A DNA stretch of 33,706 nt from an uncultured Eubacteriales bacterium (GTDB lineage: Bacteria > Bacillota > Clostridia > Oscillospirales > CAG-272), in assembly GCA_934401725.1 (NCBI GenBank), contig CAKRSS010000022.1, positions 1-33,706 of the forward strand, read 5' to 3'. Under the pieces are notes generated by a model, which made no database searches, had not been told where the DNA came from, and worked only from the letters and a program-made list of their open reading frames with translations. The position numbers were made by a program, and so were the translations under genes. This document shows, in pieces, positions 1-8,600 of this stretch (the stretch's first letter is position 1; each line of letters opens with the position of its first letter).

Positions 1-57
1 AAAACCGTTGATTGGGCGGCAGTATTTTCACGCGTCTAAACAAAATACAGAAGCCTT

Positions 58-90
58 ACGGCGGTTTGAAATATCAAACCGCCGTTTCTT
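58..90 (+). terminator. Rho-independent terminator, left edge of element
   Basis: An 11-bp perfect stem (ACGGCGGTTTG at 58-68 pairs with 75-85) closes a 6-nt loop and is followed by a T-rich stretch. It probably ends a plus-strand operon lying mostly to the left of the window. Confidence 0.8.
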
Positions 91-128
91 TGCGTTTACC
101 ACAAACCTACTGACGACTTACTAACCAC

Positions 129-168
129 ACACGGCGGTATCAAATGGAGGTATCGCCGTGTTATTTTT
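129..168 (+). terminator. Second terminator-like hairpin
   Basis: ACACGGCG at 129-136 pairs with CGCCGTGT at 154-161, followed by TATTTTTAT. It lies 40 bp after the first terminator, so the upstream operon seems to be closed twice. The rest of 1-406 holds no convincing gene. One further inverted repeat (TAATATCC at 187-194 with GGATATTA at 226-233) lies ahead of the sigma-like gene. Confidence 0.65.
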
Positions 169-532
169 ATGCTTTATTCACCCGCCTAATATCCTACGGT
201 CAAAAAAAGCTATCACCCGCCGTCGGGATATTACGGCTATGTGTATGAACTGACAATTCAACTTAATACTGCTTACAACTCTTTTTGTGCTCGTTCGTGT
301 CTTTCAAACGGGCGCATTTTGCTTTTTGGCATGCCCCGCTGCCGCTCGCCTCCGACCTTCATTCGCTTTGGAAATTCACCCGAAACGAATGAAAGGAGAC
401 GCTGTTATGAGCGACAGAAAAAATAATTTTGAGAAATTCTCCGCAAACCAGCCAAAACGCACCTTCACCGGACCAGTAATGGACGAAAGGGGAAACAAGG
501 ACCTGCCTCCCGGCAAGAAGGGAGGTGAGAAA

Positions 533-958
533 ATGAAACCTGATCTCCATGAAATTCACAAGCAGCACACTTTCGATAGCTTCTGCAAGAAAGTGCTGAA
601 ACACGAAGCCGGCAACGGTCACAGGGAGATAAATCGCAGGGCGCGTATGGAGATATCCATGAGCGACCTTCCGGAAGAAGCGATGGAGCAACTTGCGGTG
701 TATGACGATTATCCCTGGGACTACACGCCTTTTCAGGTCGGTGACGAAACCGTACTTGTCAAAGACGACCGTCTGGCTGAGGCACTTGCGGCGATTCCCG
801 AAAGAGAACGCAATATCATTCTTTTGTATTGGTTCTTGGAATTGGCGGACAGAGAAATCGCTGACCGCATGGGAATCGCAAGGCGAACGGTGAACACACA
901 CCGGCAGAATGCCTATCGGCTGCTTAAAAAGCTGATGGGAGGTGACGCGGATGAGTAA
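533..958 (+). CDS. Sigma-70-like regulator of Tn916-type element
   Basis: A 141-residue protein of the small sigma-factor-like family found next to the integration genes of Tn916-type elements (the position of Tn916 orf7). The N-terminus carries the family-typical QHTFDSFCKKVLKHEA stretch (residues 11-26). The C-terminal third (about residues 78-135) looks like sigma region 4: an ALAAIPERERNIILLYW helix, then a DREIADRMGIARRTVNTHR helix-turn-helix. The start at 533 is chosen because a perfect GGAGGTGA lies 7 nt upstream. The frame stays open further up, and an in-frame ATG at 407 also has an AAGGAGA site, so a form 42 residues longer is possible. The stop overlaps the next gene's start by 8 bp. 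The role, activating element genes, is inferred from the family. Confidence 0.85.
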   Translation: MKPDLHEIHKQHTFDSFCKKVLKHEAGNGHREINRRARMEISMSDLPEEAMEQLAVYDDYPWDYTPFQVGDETVLVKDDRLAEALAAIPERERNIILLYWFLELADREIADRMGIARRTVNTHRQNAYRLLKKLMGGDADE

Positions 959-1187
959 TGCGACACATACCCGCATGATCCCGTACCCGGTGATCGAAGC
1001 CGCAGTCCGTGGCGACACAGACGCGGTAAACGAGGTGATCCGTCATTATTCCGGCTACATAGCTGCGCTCTGCAAGAGGACAGGCCGTGACGAAAACGGC
1101 AACTACTGTACCTATGTGGATGAAGAACTTCGCAGACGCCTGGAAACAAAATTGATTATCTCAATCCTGGGCTTTGACCTGAATTAA
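951..1187 (+). CDS. Small helix-turn-helix protein of conjugative element
   Basis: A 78-residue protein resembling the helix-turn-helix proteins encoded between the sigma-like gene and xis in Tn916-type elements (the orf8 position). The family pattern is visible: a PYPVIEAAVRGDTDAVNEV amphipathic helix, then HYSGYIAALC, and near the end the conserved VDEELRRRLETKLI. The start at 951 follows GGGAGGTGA inside the end of the sigma-like gene, and the two frames overlap by 8 bp, so translation is probably coupled. An upstream GTG at 942 is less well placed. Its exact biochemical job is unknown; regulation of transfer or excision is a family-based inference. Confidence 0.8.
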   Translation: MSNATHTRMIPYPVIEAAVRGDTDAVNEVIRHYSGYIAALCKRTGRDENGNYCTYVDEELRRRLETKLIISILGFDLN

Positions 1188-1570
1188 AGTCCGGAGGCAC
1201 CCATGCGTACCCCTTTCCGCATGGGCGACCGGGTTCTTTGACAAAGAAAGCCGGGCGGAATATTCCCGGCAGTATAAGGCAGACGGATACGATCTGTCGG
1301 CAACGAGCCATGCGGACGGTGCGCCACGACCTCCTGTATTTTACGGAGCGAGCGACAGACACGAGGACGTGAAGCGGGAGCGGTTCTCCCGCGGGCGACG
1401 ACTTCCGACAGGATAATGAGACTCCCTTACAGCTACAGCCCGAGCGTGCAACCGTGATTCAGGCGGCGAGGCGTCGCAGGCGATAGGTAGGGTCGCGCGA
1501 GAACCGCGTGAGGGTGAGATTCCCGTGGAGCTGAACCGACAGCCGTCCGTACAGCCTATATTTTTGGATA
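1188..1570 (+). other. Hairpin-rich region between HTH gene and xis
   Basis: This stretch has no ordinary gene. Clear stems include CCCATGCG (1200-1207) with CGCATGGG (1218-1225), which would enclose the ATG at 1203; TTCTT/AAGAA around 1234-1248; and GCGGGAG (1374-1380) with CTCCCGC (1386-1392). The segment from 1417 to 1550 is G/C-rich with further short self-complementary runs and no long ORF. It ends at the terminator at 1575. A structured RNA or attenuator acting on xis/int is possible but unproven. Confidence 0.4.
1203..1416 (+). other. Possible +1 frameshifted short ORF with CTTTGAC heptamer
   Basis: Fifteen bases after the HTH gene, GGAGG (1193-1197) sits 5 nt before an ATG at 1203. 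The frame runs 12 codons and stops at TGA 1239-1241. The bases around the stop (1236-1242) read CTT TGA C, identical to the slip site of bacterial prfB (release factor 2). A +1 shift there continues for 58 codons to TAA at 1414-1416, giving a 70-residue acidic/basic-rich product (after the shift: DKESRAEYSRQYKADGYD and onward). That second frame has no ATG, GTG or TTG start of its own. There is no strong internal Shine-Dalgarno before the slip site, and I do not recognise the protein. It may instead be a decayed gene, a 12-residue leader peptide or noncoding DNA. Confidence 0.35.
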
Positions 1571-1574
1571 CATG

Positions 1575-1613
1575 AAAATCCGATTTATTTTCGGATAAGT
1601 CGGATTTTTTTCT
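1575..1613 (+). terminator. Terminator upstream of xis promoter
   Basis: AAAATCCGA (1575-1583) pairs with TCGGATTTT (1600-1608), and the right arm merges into a run of seven T. It would stop transcription arriving from the sigma/HTH genes and separates that unit from the xis/int promoter. Confidence 0.75.
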
Positions 1614-1622
1614 TAAAAGCAG

Positions 1623-1651
1623 CAGACAAACACAGAAAGACGCGGTATAAT
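1623..1651 (+). promoter_or_regulatory. Promoter for xis-int
   Basis: A perfect -10 TATAAT (1646-1651) lies 17 bp after a weak -35 CAGACA (1623-1628). It sits about 70 bp before the xis start, so xis and int can be transcribed independently of the upstream element genes. Confidence 0.6.
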
Positions 1652-1721
1652 AGTATCGTTAGGAAAATACTACTTGATACTTCGTGTCATTCTGTATCTG
1701 CAATAATGAAAGGAGGCAACC

Positions 1722-1928
1722 ATGTCTCAGGTACAAAACGGCACGAAGGAAATGCTTCCCGACAAGAGGACCTACACGGTGGAAGAAGTCGCTCATATTT
1801 TGGGTATCGGCAGAACCTCCGCATATATTCTTGTCAAAGAGGGGCATTTCAAAATCGTGCGAATCGGAAACGCCATACGGATTTCAAAGCGGTCATTTGA
1901 CGAGTGGCTTGACTCACTCAACATCTGA
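1722..1928 (+). CDS. xis: Excisionase-like DNA-binding protein (Xis)
   Basis: A 68-residue protein with the winged-helix (MerR-like/excisionase) pattern: YTVEEVAHILGIGRTSAYIL is the helix-turn-helix, followed by the basic wing KIVRIGNAIRISKRSFDEWL. Excisionases of this type bend DNA at the element end and direct the adjacent integrase toward excision. The start at 1722 has a strong AAAGGAGG. The gene lies 20 bp before the integrase and is co-oriented with it, the standard Tn916-type arrangement. The assignment rests on fold pattern and context. Confidence 0.85.
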   Translation: MSQVQNGTKEMLPDKRTYTVEEVAHILGIGRTSAYILVKEGHFKIVRIGNAIRISKRSFDEWLDSLNI

Positions 1929-1948
1929 TTCATGAAAGGAAGAACAGT

Positions 1949-3361
1949 ATGGCATCCATTATCAAACGAAAAAAGAATTACTCCGTCATCTACAACTACG
2001 TGGACGAGAACGGAGAGACAAAACAAAAGTGGGAAACATGGGGCACCCACAAAGAAGCCCTGAAACGCAAAGCCGAGATCGAGAATCAGCAGCACACGGG
2101 AACATTCCTCCCGCCGAGCAATCAGAAGATTTCCGATTTTCTCTATGACTTCGTTTCTCTTTACGGAGAAAAGAAATGGGGCGTGTCGATGTACGACAGC
2201 CAAAATTCGCTGATCAACAACTATATCAATCCGATTATCGGAGATATGGAAGTACAGGCGGTGACGCCGCGCGTGGTGGACGGATACATTCAGACTTTAC
2301 AAAAGACCGCTTCCGTTTCCACAAAGACGCGCAAGGCGACAACGACCTATGTCAGCAACCAGACCATCGAGAAGATCATAAAACTTCTGCGCTGTGCGTT
2401 CAAACAGGCGGTGCGGTGGGAGATCATCGGACGCAATCCCTTCGACAATGTGGTACTTCCGAAAACGGAGTACAAAAAGCGTGACATTTGGGACGCGGAG
2501 ATGATCCGAACGGCTCTTGACAAGTGTATCGACAGCAAGCTCTATGTGGCAATGAACCTTTCATTTGCCTGCTCGCTCCGTATGGGTGAGATTTTGGGGT
2601 TGACCTGGGACAACGTACATATTTCCGAGGACGAGATCGCCGCGGACAACGCCTATGTCTATATCGACAAGGAACTGACGCGCGCCTCCAAACGGGCAAT
2701 CGAGACGCTGGGCGAAAAGGATATCTACCATATCTTCACGCCGCTTCTGCCGAACACAAGCACCCGTATCATTCTGAAAAAGCCGAAAACCGATTCCAGT
2801 ATCCGCAAGGTATGGCTACCGAAAACGCTTGCCTATATCCTCTGCGAATGGAAGAAGGCGCAGGACGAGATACGGAACTTTCTCGGTGACGAATATCAGG
2901 ACTACAATCTTGTTATCTCGCTCCCGAACGGGCGGCCTTGTGAGGACCGTGTGATCCTCAAAGAGTTTGCAAAGCTCCGAGAGGACGCAGGACTGCCGAA
3001 AGTGGTCTTTCACTCCCTCCGTCATTCCAGTACGACTTACAAGCTGAAACTCAACCACGGCGACCTGAAAGCCACACAGGGCGACACGGGACACGCGGAG
3101 ATCGACATGATCACAAGCGTGTATGCGCATATCCTTGACGAGGATCGGAAGGTCAACGCGCAGAAATTCGAAACCGCGTTTTATTCCAATCCCGACCTGC
3201 ACGACGTCCGTCCTCCGGCAGAGCCGAAGGAGCCGGCGCCGGCAACGCTGGATTTGGCAAGTCTTGTGGAGCAGCTTCAGAAGTCTCCCGAACTCGCAAG
3301 TGCGCTCGCGGCACTCATCGCCGCGCAGGGCACGGCAACAAAGACCGAAAAATCAAATTAG
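1949..3361 (+). CDS. int: Tyrosine recombinase / integrase, Tn916 family
   Basis: A 470-residue tyrosine integrase that would integrate and excise the element. Domains are an N-terminal arm-binding region (about 1-60), a SAM-like core-binding domain (about 60-165), and a catalytic domain (about 180-400). Visible catalytic residues are Arg211 in SLRMGEILGL, the H355-x-x-R358 box in VFHSLRH, His382 in TGHAEIDM, and the nucleophile Tyr392 in SVYAHI. A roughly 70-residue tail rich in Pro, Ala and Glu follows the tyrosine and makes it longer than Tn916 Int (about 405 residues). The start at 1949 follows AAAGGAAG. The gene ends about 190 bp from the 3' end of a tRNA-Arg gene, as expected for an element using a tRNA target. 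Confidence 0.93.
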   Translation: MASIIKRKKNYSVIYNYVDENGETKQKWETWGTHKEALKRKAEIENQQHTGTFLPPSNQKISDFLYDFVSLYGEKKWGVSMYDSQNSLINNYINPIIGDMEVQAVTPRVVDGYIQTLQKTASVSTKTRKATTTYVSNQTIEKIIKLLRCAFKQAVRWEIIGRNPFDNVVLPKTEYKKRDIWDAEMIRTALDKCIDSKLYVAMNLSFACSLRMGEILGLTWDNVHISEDEIAADNAYVYIDKELTRASKRAIETLGEKDIYHIFTPLLPNTSTRIILKKPKTDSSIRKVWLPKTLAYILCEWKKAQDEIRNFLGDEYQDYNLVISLPNGRPCEDRVILKEFAKLREDAGLPKVVFHSLRHSSTTYKLKLNHGDLKATQGDTGHAEIDMITSVYAHILDEDRKVNAQKFETAFYSNPDLHDVRPPAEPKEPAPATLDLASLVEQLQKSPELASALAALIAAQGTATKTEKSN

Positions 3362-3397
3362 CAGACAAGCGATTTTGATTAGCAAACTTTTAGAAAC

Positions 3398-3408
3398 CGT
3401 TCGAATCC
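3398..3408 (+). other. T-loop-like sequence between int and tRNA-Arg
   Basis: CGTTCGAATCC at 3398-3408 matches the T-loop segment of the nearby decayed tRNA-Arg copies, but on the opposite strand. A second, weaker version (TCGTTCGATTCC) lies at 3466-3477. They could be traces of attachment-site recombination or chance matches. No att site can be proven without the other end of the element. Confidence 0.25.
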
Positions 3409-3498
3409 AATTAGCAGGATATGCACTTCCGAACGCATAAAAACAAGCCCGTCAAAAATTTCGGATCGTTCGATTCCTTCAAATTTGACGAGCGAGAG

Positions 3499-3541
3499 AG
3501 AAAAAACAATGCCGTAAACCATCAAAAAACGGCTTACGGCA
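3499..3541 (-). terminator. Terminator of tRNA-Arg unit
   Basis: TGCCGTAA (3510-3517) pairs with TTACGGCA (3534-3541). Read on the minus strand, the hairpin follows the intact tRNA-Arg by 7 bp and is followed by ATTGTTTTTTC. Confidence 0.75.
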
Positions 3542-3548
3542 AGGGTTT

Positions 3549-3625
<77 letters not shown>

Positions 3626-3647
3626 GTATGCAACAATTATTCAGTTT

Positions 3648-3718
3648 TGAGCCATCGCAGGATTCGAACGACCTACCGCTTAGGAGGCGATCGCTCTATC
3701 CAACTGAGCTACGGAAAC
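3648..3718 (-). pseudogene. Decayed tRNA-Arg(CCT) copy 2
   Basis: The 5' part (acceptor GTTTCCG, D arm, anticodon arm with CTCCTAA) matches the intact copy. After AGGTC about four bases of the T stem are missing. The 3' end reads GATGGCTCA, which cannot pair with GTTTCCG. It starts 93 bp upstream (in the tRNA's own direction) of the intact copy. It looks like a pseudogene or a chimera with the 3' end of another tRNA. Confidence 0.75.
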
Positions 3719-3740
3719 GTATGCAGGAATTATTCAGTTT

Positions 3741-3811
3741 TGAGCCTTCGCAGGATTCGAACGACCTACCGCGAAGGCGTCGATCGCTCTATCCAGCTGA
3801 GCTACGGAAAC
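3741..3811 (-). pseudogene. Decayed tRNA-Arg copy 3
   Basis: It has the same 93-bp spacing and the same T-arm deletion and 3' end as copy 2, with further damage in the anticodon arm: the loop reads CGCCTTC, so U33 and a closing pair are lost. The acceptor 5' arm GTTTCCG is intact but unpaired. It is first in the transcript driven by the promoter at 3858-3886. Confidence 0.75.
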
Positions 3812-3857
3812 GTGCGGATGCGGCGCGGCGGACGCATGGCCACCGCGCCTCTCTGCG

Positions 3858-3886
3858 ATTATACCACACTTTCAGCGTAATTTCAA
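3858..3886 (-). promoter_or_regulatory. Promoter of tRNA-Arg array
   Basis: Read on the minus strand: TTGAAA (3881-3886), a 17-bp spacer, and TATAAT (3858-3863). It lies about 45 bp upstream of the outermost tRNA-like copy and directs transcription through both decayed copies to the intact tRNA. Confidence 0.8.
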
Positions 3887-3915
3887 TACCTATCAACACA
3901 AAAAAGGATTTTATT

Positions 3916-4422
3916 ATGTCGAATCGAAAAACAAGCCGGAAAATACTGCACATAATTTTCAGCGTCGCTTCCCTGCTCTGCGTGGCGTTCATCTGGAGCA
4001 ACTCGCTCAAGGACGCCTCCGCGTCTGGCAGTGACAGCGGCCGGGTTCTTGCGTGGCTTAACAGTGTTCTCGAGTCAGTCGGGATATATCCGTTTCTGAC
4101 GAGCCACATCGTCCGCAAAGCCGCGCATTTCTCCGAATTTGCGTTGCTTGGTGCGCTGTTAGCATCAACCTGCCTCACAGCCCGCCGCAGAATAAACCCG
4201 TGGTTTGTCGCCTCCCCGGCCTCCCTTGCAGTCGCCTGCGCGGATGAGCTGCTTCAGCTTCTCTCCCCCGGGCGCGCATGTCAGGTGTCCGACATGCTGC
4301 TTGACTTCTGCGGCGCCGTGACAGGCATCACTCTGGTATATCTGATATTCCGGCTGTTACTTACTCGAAATAAGCTGTCTGACGTAGCTGCGCGAAAGGA
4401 CGATGGCCCCTCCATCACTTGA
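3916..4422 (+). CDS. VanZ-like membrane protein
   Basis: A 168-residue protein with VanZ-family marks: an N-terminal membrane helix ending in FIWSNSL, the conserved VRKAAHFSEFALLGALL, and the acidic ADELLQLLSPGRACQVSDMLLD followed by a last membrane helix. VanZ gives low-level teicoplanin resistance in one enterococcal cluster, but most family members, like this one, stand alone and have no known function. The start at 3916 follows AAAAAGGA; the longer open frame upstream reads through the tRNA repeats and is spurious. The 3' end overlaps the opposing regulator gene by 66 bp. Confidence 0.8.
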   Translation: MSNRKTSRKILHIIFSVASLLCVAFIWSNSLKDASASGSDSGRVLAWLNSVLESVGIYPFLTSHIVRKAAHFSEFALLGALLASTCLTARRRINPWFVASPASLAVACADELLQLLSPGRACQVSDMLLDFCGAVTGITLVYLIFRLLLTRNKLSDVAARKDDGPSIT

Positions 4423-5310
4423 AAAGCCGCAGTTGTTCGAGATGGTCACGCGCGGCATCAGACGGTTGCGCTCCAGCCTGCCCTCAATCAGCTCTTCCAT
4501 CTGCGCTTTGGTAGGCCACGTGCGGAGTCCCTCGGTCTGAATGAATACCGCGTTAAGACTCATTATGCACGACGCCGCCACGATAATATCAGCCAGCTGT
4601 CCCAGCACATCCGTCTCAAACAGGCTCATGGAATTTCTGCCCGCCGAAATTTCCTTGCCGCCGACGGCAACGCATACCTCTATGTCGCGGTTGACCGTAA
4701 GCAAGAGCACGTTGTCCGTTTTGAGACACTTGCTCAGGCAGTATCTCATCGACGCGCGCCGGCTGTCGATGACCATGTCGATCGGTATTCCCACGGCCTG
4801 ACGGATGAAATCCTTCAGTCTTATCTCGTTGAATCCGGGATGGGAATCCATCACTGTATCGGTCTTTCTGTTGTAGCGTCCCGGCACTATGAGGCAGATA
4901 GCAAGATACTTGAACTTCTTGTTATCGAGCATGTGCTTTTTGACGCGGTGAAGAAACATTCTCAAATTGTCTCTGTAACTGAAATCGGCAATTTCGTGAA
5001 AACGGACTGTTTCGTGCGGCGTGCACTTGATGTCGTATGTCGTCATAACCATGTCGTACCCCGAAAGATCCAGCACGACAAACAGACGGTCCTCGGCCAC
5101 CTTGATTTTCTCGACCTTGCGCCCGACTCCCTTTTTCTGATCCGTGTACGTTGCAAATACCCCGCAGTCAAGCAGGCTCTCAGCCGCTTTGCCGACAGTG
5201 ACTGTGCTCAGTCCGGTTTCCGCCGATATAGCGGAACGTGTAAAACAATCGGCTCCGGTCACGGCGTCCAAAACAGCCATCACATTTTCTCTTCTCTTTG
5301 TTCCTGGCAT
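4357..5310 (-). CDS. ROK-like transcriptional regulator
   Basis: A 317-residue protein with an N-terminal winged helix (RSAISAETGLSTVTVGKAAE, then GVGRKVEKI) typical of ROK-family regulators, followed by a divergent sugar-kinase-like domain (VVLDLSGYDMVMTTYD and onward). The ROK kinase motif DxGGT and the Cys-rich zinc motif are not visible, so it is probably a regulator without kinase activity, binding an unknown ligand. GGAGG precedes the ATG at 5310. It has its own consensus promoter and is divergent from the ABC exporter at 5632. A near-perfect inverted repeat in the shared intergenic region is a candidate operator. Control of the exporter is inferred from position only. Confidence 0.65.
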   Translation of the reverse strand: MPGTKRRENVMAVLDAVTGADCFTRSAISAETGLSTVTVGKAAESLLDCGVFATYTDQKKGVGRKVEKIKVAEDRLFVVLDLSGYDMVMTTYDIKCTPHETVRFHEIADFSYRDNLRMFLHRVKKHMLDNKKFKYLAICLIVPGRYNRKTDTVMDSHPGFNEIRLKDFIRQAVGIPIDMVIDSRRASMRYCLSKCLKTDNVLLLTVNRDIEVCVAVGGKEISAGRNSMSLFETDVLGQLADIIVAASCIMSLNAVFIQTEGLRTWPTKAQMEELIEGRLERNRLMPRVTISNNCGFSSDGGAIVLSRSYVRQLISSK

Positions 5311-5362
5311 ATTCTACCTCCGATTATGTAAACCAAATATGGTGATGCAATTAACACCGCAT

Positions 5363-5391
5363 ATTATACAATATAGCGGGCGATTTGTCAA
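5363..5391 (-). promoter_or_regulatory. Promoter of ROK-like regulator
   Basis: Minus strand: TTGACA (5386-5391), a 17-bp spacer and TATAAT (5363-5368), both consensus. It lies about 55 bp ahead of the regulator start. Confidence 0.85.
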
Positions 5392-5409
5392 CCCATTTTT
5401 TGGCACAAT

Positions 5410-5436
5410 CTTTCGGAAAAATAATTTTTCTGAAAG
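5410..5436. promoter_or_regulatory. Candidate operator, inverted repeat
   Basis: CTTTCGGAAAAAT and ATTTTTCTGAAAG flank a single central A and match at 12 of 13 positions. It lies between the two divergent promoters, 19 bp from the regulator's -35. ROK regulators commonly bind AT-rich dyads of about this size. Confidence 0.5.
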
Positions 5437-5534
5437 AAATTTTTTAATATTATTGACAAGACGCTGAGTCATGTCGGAATATATGGAGCATTGGCCAAGT
5501 GGCGGGATTTCTGACTTGTGAATGTATAGATTTT

Positions 5535-5563
5535 TTGACTTTCGAAAAAAATTATGATATAAT
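5535..5563 (+). promoter_or_regulatory. Promoter of ABC exporter operon
   Basis: TTGACT (5535-5540), a 17-bp spacer and TATAAT (5558-5563), about 70 bp ahead of the permease start. A further TTGACA at 5453-5458 has only a poor -10. Apart from these and the dyad, the 5311-5631 gap holds nothing I recognise. Confidence 0.85.
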
Positions 5564-5631
5564 TTTGCCGAGGTGAATCTTTTTAAGAATTTTTTCGGTT
5601 ATATATATTAAAAGTGAGGAGGTGATGTTAT

Positions 5632-8600
5632 TTGTTCTGGGACGTAATCGAGCGGATACAGGACTATGTCCGCATGACAGTGCGACCTGCGTTGCGCAGT
5701 CTTTTCTCGTCAAAGAGCTTTTTCATTAGTATGCTGCTGGCCGTTTTTGTGCTTCAAACGCTGCTCTGCGTGATATGCTTTGCCGGCGTCAACAACACAA
5801 AAAATCAGAATGCCCTGCTTGAGGCCTGCACATCCTACATTGCCGGGCTCAATGTCGACGCGCGCGAGGCGCTCGCAGAACAGGTCAAGGTGCTGATGAA
5901 CAGCGCCGGAATATTCGCGGGAGCTCTTATAATATGGTGGCTATGCGCGGTGACGGTCTATTACAGGCTTGCAACCGCCTCGGCGGAGCGCAACCGCTAC
6001 CTGTGGGGCATGTACATGACCTTCGGCTCCGAGCGACGCAAGCTGCGGAAAATGCTCGGTGTGGACATGTTCCTGACGCTGTTTTGCAGCACGGTGCTCG
6101 GGCTTCCGACTGCGTTTTTCCTATGCCGCGCCTTCAGCGGTACCTTCCCCGGCTACCTGTCGACGGTGACGCTGATTGCCGTCGCCATATCGTTTGTAAC
6201 GGTAAAGATATGCATAGTGCTAGAGGTCAGGTCAATCTCGTCGAATTCGTGCTCTGTGCTGCTCTCAGCCGAGGACACGGCCGGAAACGTAACCTCGCCG
6301 CGCGGCTCCGGATGGCTTACCGGCGGCTTCACACCCGCGCGATACGCGCTGACCGCATTTCTGCGCCTGCGCAAATATTACGCCCTGGTCGCACTTGCGG
6401 CGGCAGTTCCATGCGTCGTCTGGGTGTGCTGCATGACAGCTTCAACGAGCGAGACCGCCCGGCTGAGCTCTGACATAAACGAGTTCTCGCTGACGCTGTC
6501 GTCCGGCTTTGACAAGGATCAGCTTGACGACGAATATGTGCCGTATCTCGAGGCCCTGACCGGTGTCCGCTCGGCGCAGTACAAGGATAACTATCTGGCG
6601 TCCATGCTTGGAACGCACATGAAGCTCGAGCGTTCTGGCCTCACATCGACAGCATCTGCCGCCATTTTTCCGCCGACTTACGCGATTGGTGACATATGTA
6701 TCGTCGATGCCTCCGATCCGTCGTTCCGTCTGAGCACGGGATATAACGCACATCCGGAGCGCGGCTGCGTGTCGATAATCTACCCAGAGAACTACACGGT
6801 TTTCGACTTCAGCGATCTGTTCGACACAACCGACAGCTCCGACGACAGCACACCGGGCGACGATTCTTCGTCATCGCTTGTTATAAATGAAGAGTACATA
6901 AAGCTTGCCGTATCGAAGCAGAACGGCAGCATCACCGTCGTGTCTGACGTTAACGCGTCGCTGCGAAGCATGGCGGCGAAGGAGTACGAATTCGTCGAGC
7001 TGCGCATACAGTCGGCCTTCCCGTCCCATGCGGAGACTATCAGCAACTATACGAATACTTCTTACACCAAAATCGCTCATCCCTATTTCGTGCTGAACCA
7101 CGAGGACTACACCGCTATAACATCCCTGACGCAGCGCACCGAGCGCATCAGCACGGACGATTTCACCCTTGTTCCTGCGGCATACAGCAACGGCAGCTTC
7201 GATATTATCGTCAATCGACGCCTCGACGAGCTGCCGACCGAAGGCTGCTCAATATCCGTGAGCGGACAGGCGACAGTGAACGCCTCTGTCGACGGCAGGT
7301 ACATCAGCTACGATTCAGAGCTCCAGCCGGTTGAGGAGACCGTCAAAAATGTCACACAGCCTGTCGAATTCTCGGAGATTTATGTGCTGAGCGCCAGGTA
7401 CGACGGCGACAGAACCGTCATAACCGTCTCGCCGCGCGTCACTATCGGGCTTCATATGTTCCGCTACGGCCTCGTCATTTTCGGAAACTGCCTTGTTCTC
7501 GGCGCGCCGGACATTCAGAGCAACGACTGCGACGTCACGCACGATATCGCCTACTACAATGCGCGCAATTATTCGCGCCGCTTCTCTGTAAGCTATTCCG
7601 GACTGAGCCTCGGCTCAATGACACTGAATTACGCCACCGCACACCGTGCGGTTGATGTCGGAACGTTTGTAAGCTGCGACTCAAACCTGCTCACAAATCC
7701 GTCAAATCACGCCGCAGTGGCGCAGACATTCGCAATAAATGACTTCAGTCTCGCCTATTTCGATGAAATGGCAGCCGAGAAATACGGCATCGACATTCCC
7801 GAGCTTCGCAACGGCGAAGCTGTGATTCTTTACCCAAAGTTTCCGAATTTCCGTTACGATACCGGCGACAAAATCCGTCTCGCCATATCGCAACCGTTCT
7901 CATCGGACGAACCCATTATCGACGCCGTCACGCGGCTGCAAAAGCAGATTGAGGTGCTCGAATACAGGTATTCCGAGCTGACGGTAAAGTCGGTCGCCAC
8001 GGTTACGGGGCTCAGCGAGGCCGTCGTGATTGTCACACGCGACGACTTTACTACCATCACCGGGCAGAGCTCGCCCTACACGCAGATAGATGTCCTGATC
8101 TCACCAAAAATAACGCTCGAACAATACGCAAACCTCAACAACTCGCTGAAAAAATGGATTGCCTCCGATCCCGAAAGGGCGGAAATCCAGCTCACATCGA
8201 GCAACAGCTTCATTGACATCACCCTGCGCCACTCGGCCGATTACAGCGCTTGGCTTAGACTGATTTCGTTGCTCGTGCCGTTCCTCATCTTCCCGCTGTG
8301 GTACTATCCGCAGACAATGATGATGGTGCGCCGTCGTCAGGACTACGTAATGCTCGACAATATCGGCAAATCCCGCCGCGATATACGGCGCATATTTCTG
8401 TTTGAATCTTTGCTCGTAGCTGGCGCAGCAGTTCTCGGAATAATAATTCTCTGCCCGTTAGGCGTGGCTATCTTCGGATTTGTGACAAAGTATTTTGAGC
8501 TTCCGCTGAGCTTCAGCCTACACCACTTCGCGTGGGGCTCGCTCGGACTTTCCGCTCTTATCGGGTGTGTGAGCGGCGCTGCCTCCGTCTGGATGGGACA

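Noticed and set aside
1490..1550. Group II intron remnant
   Set aside because: GTGAGGGTGAGATTCCC resembles stretches in group II introns, but no domain V, no boundary motif and no maturase are present.
5453..5483. Second promoter for the ABC exporter
   Set aside because: TTGACA is perfect but no acceptable -10 lies at 16-18 bp.
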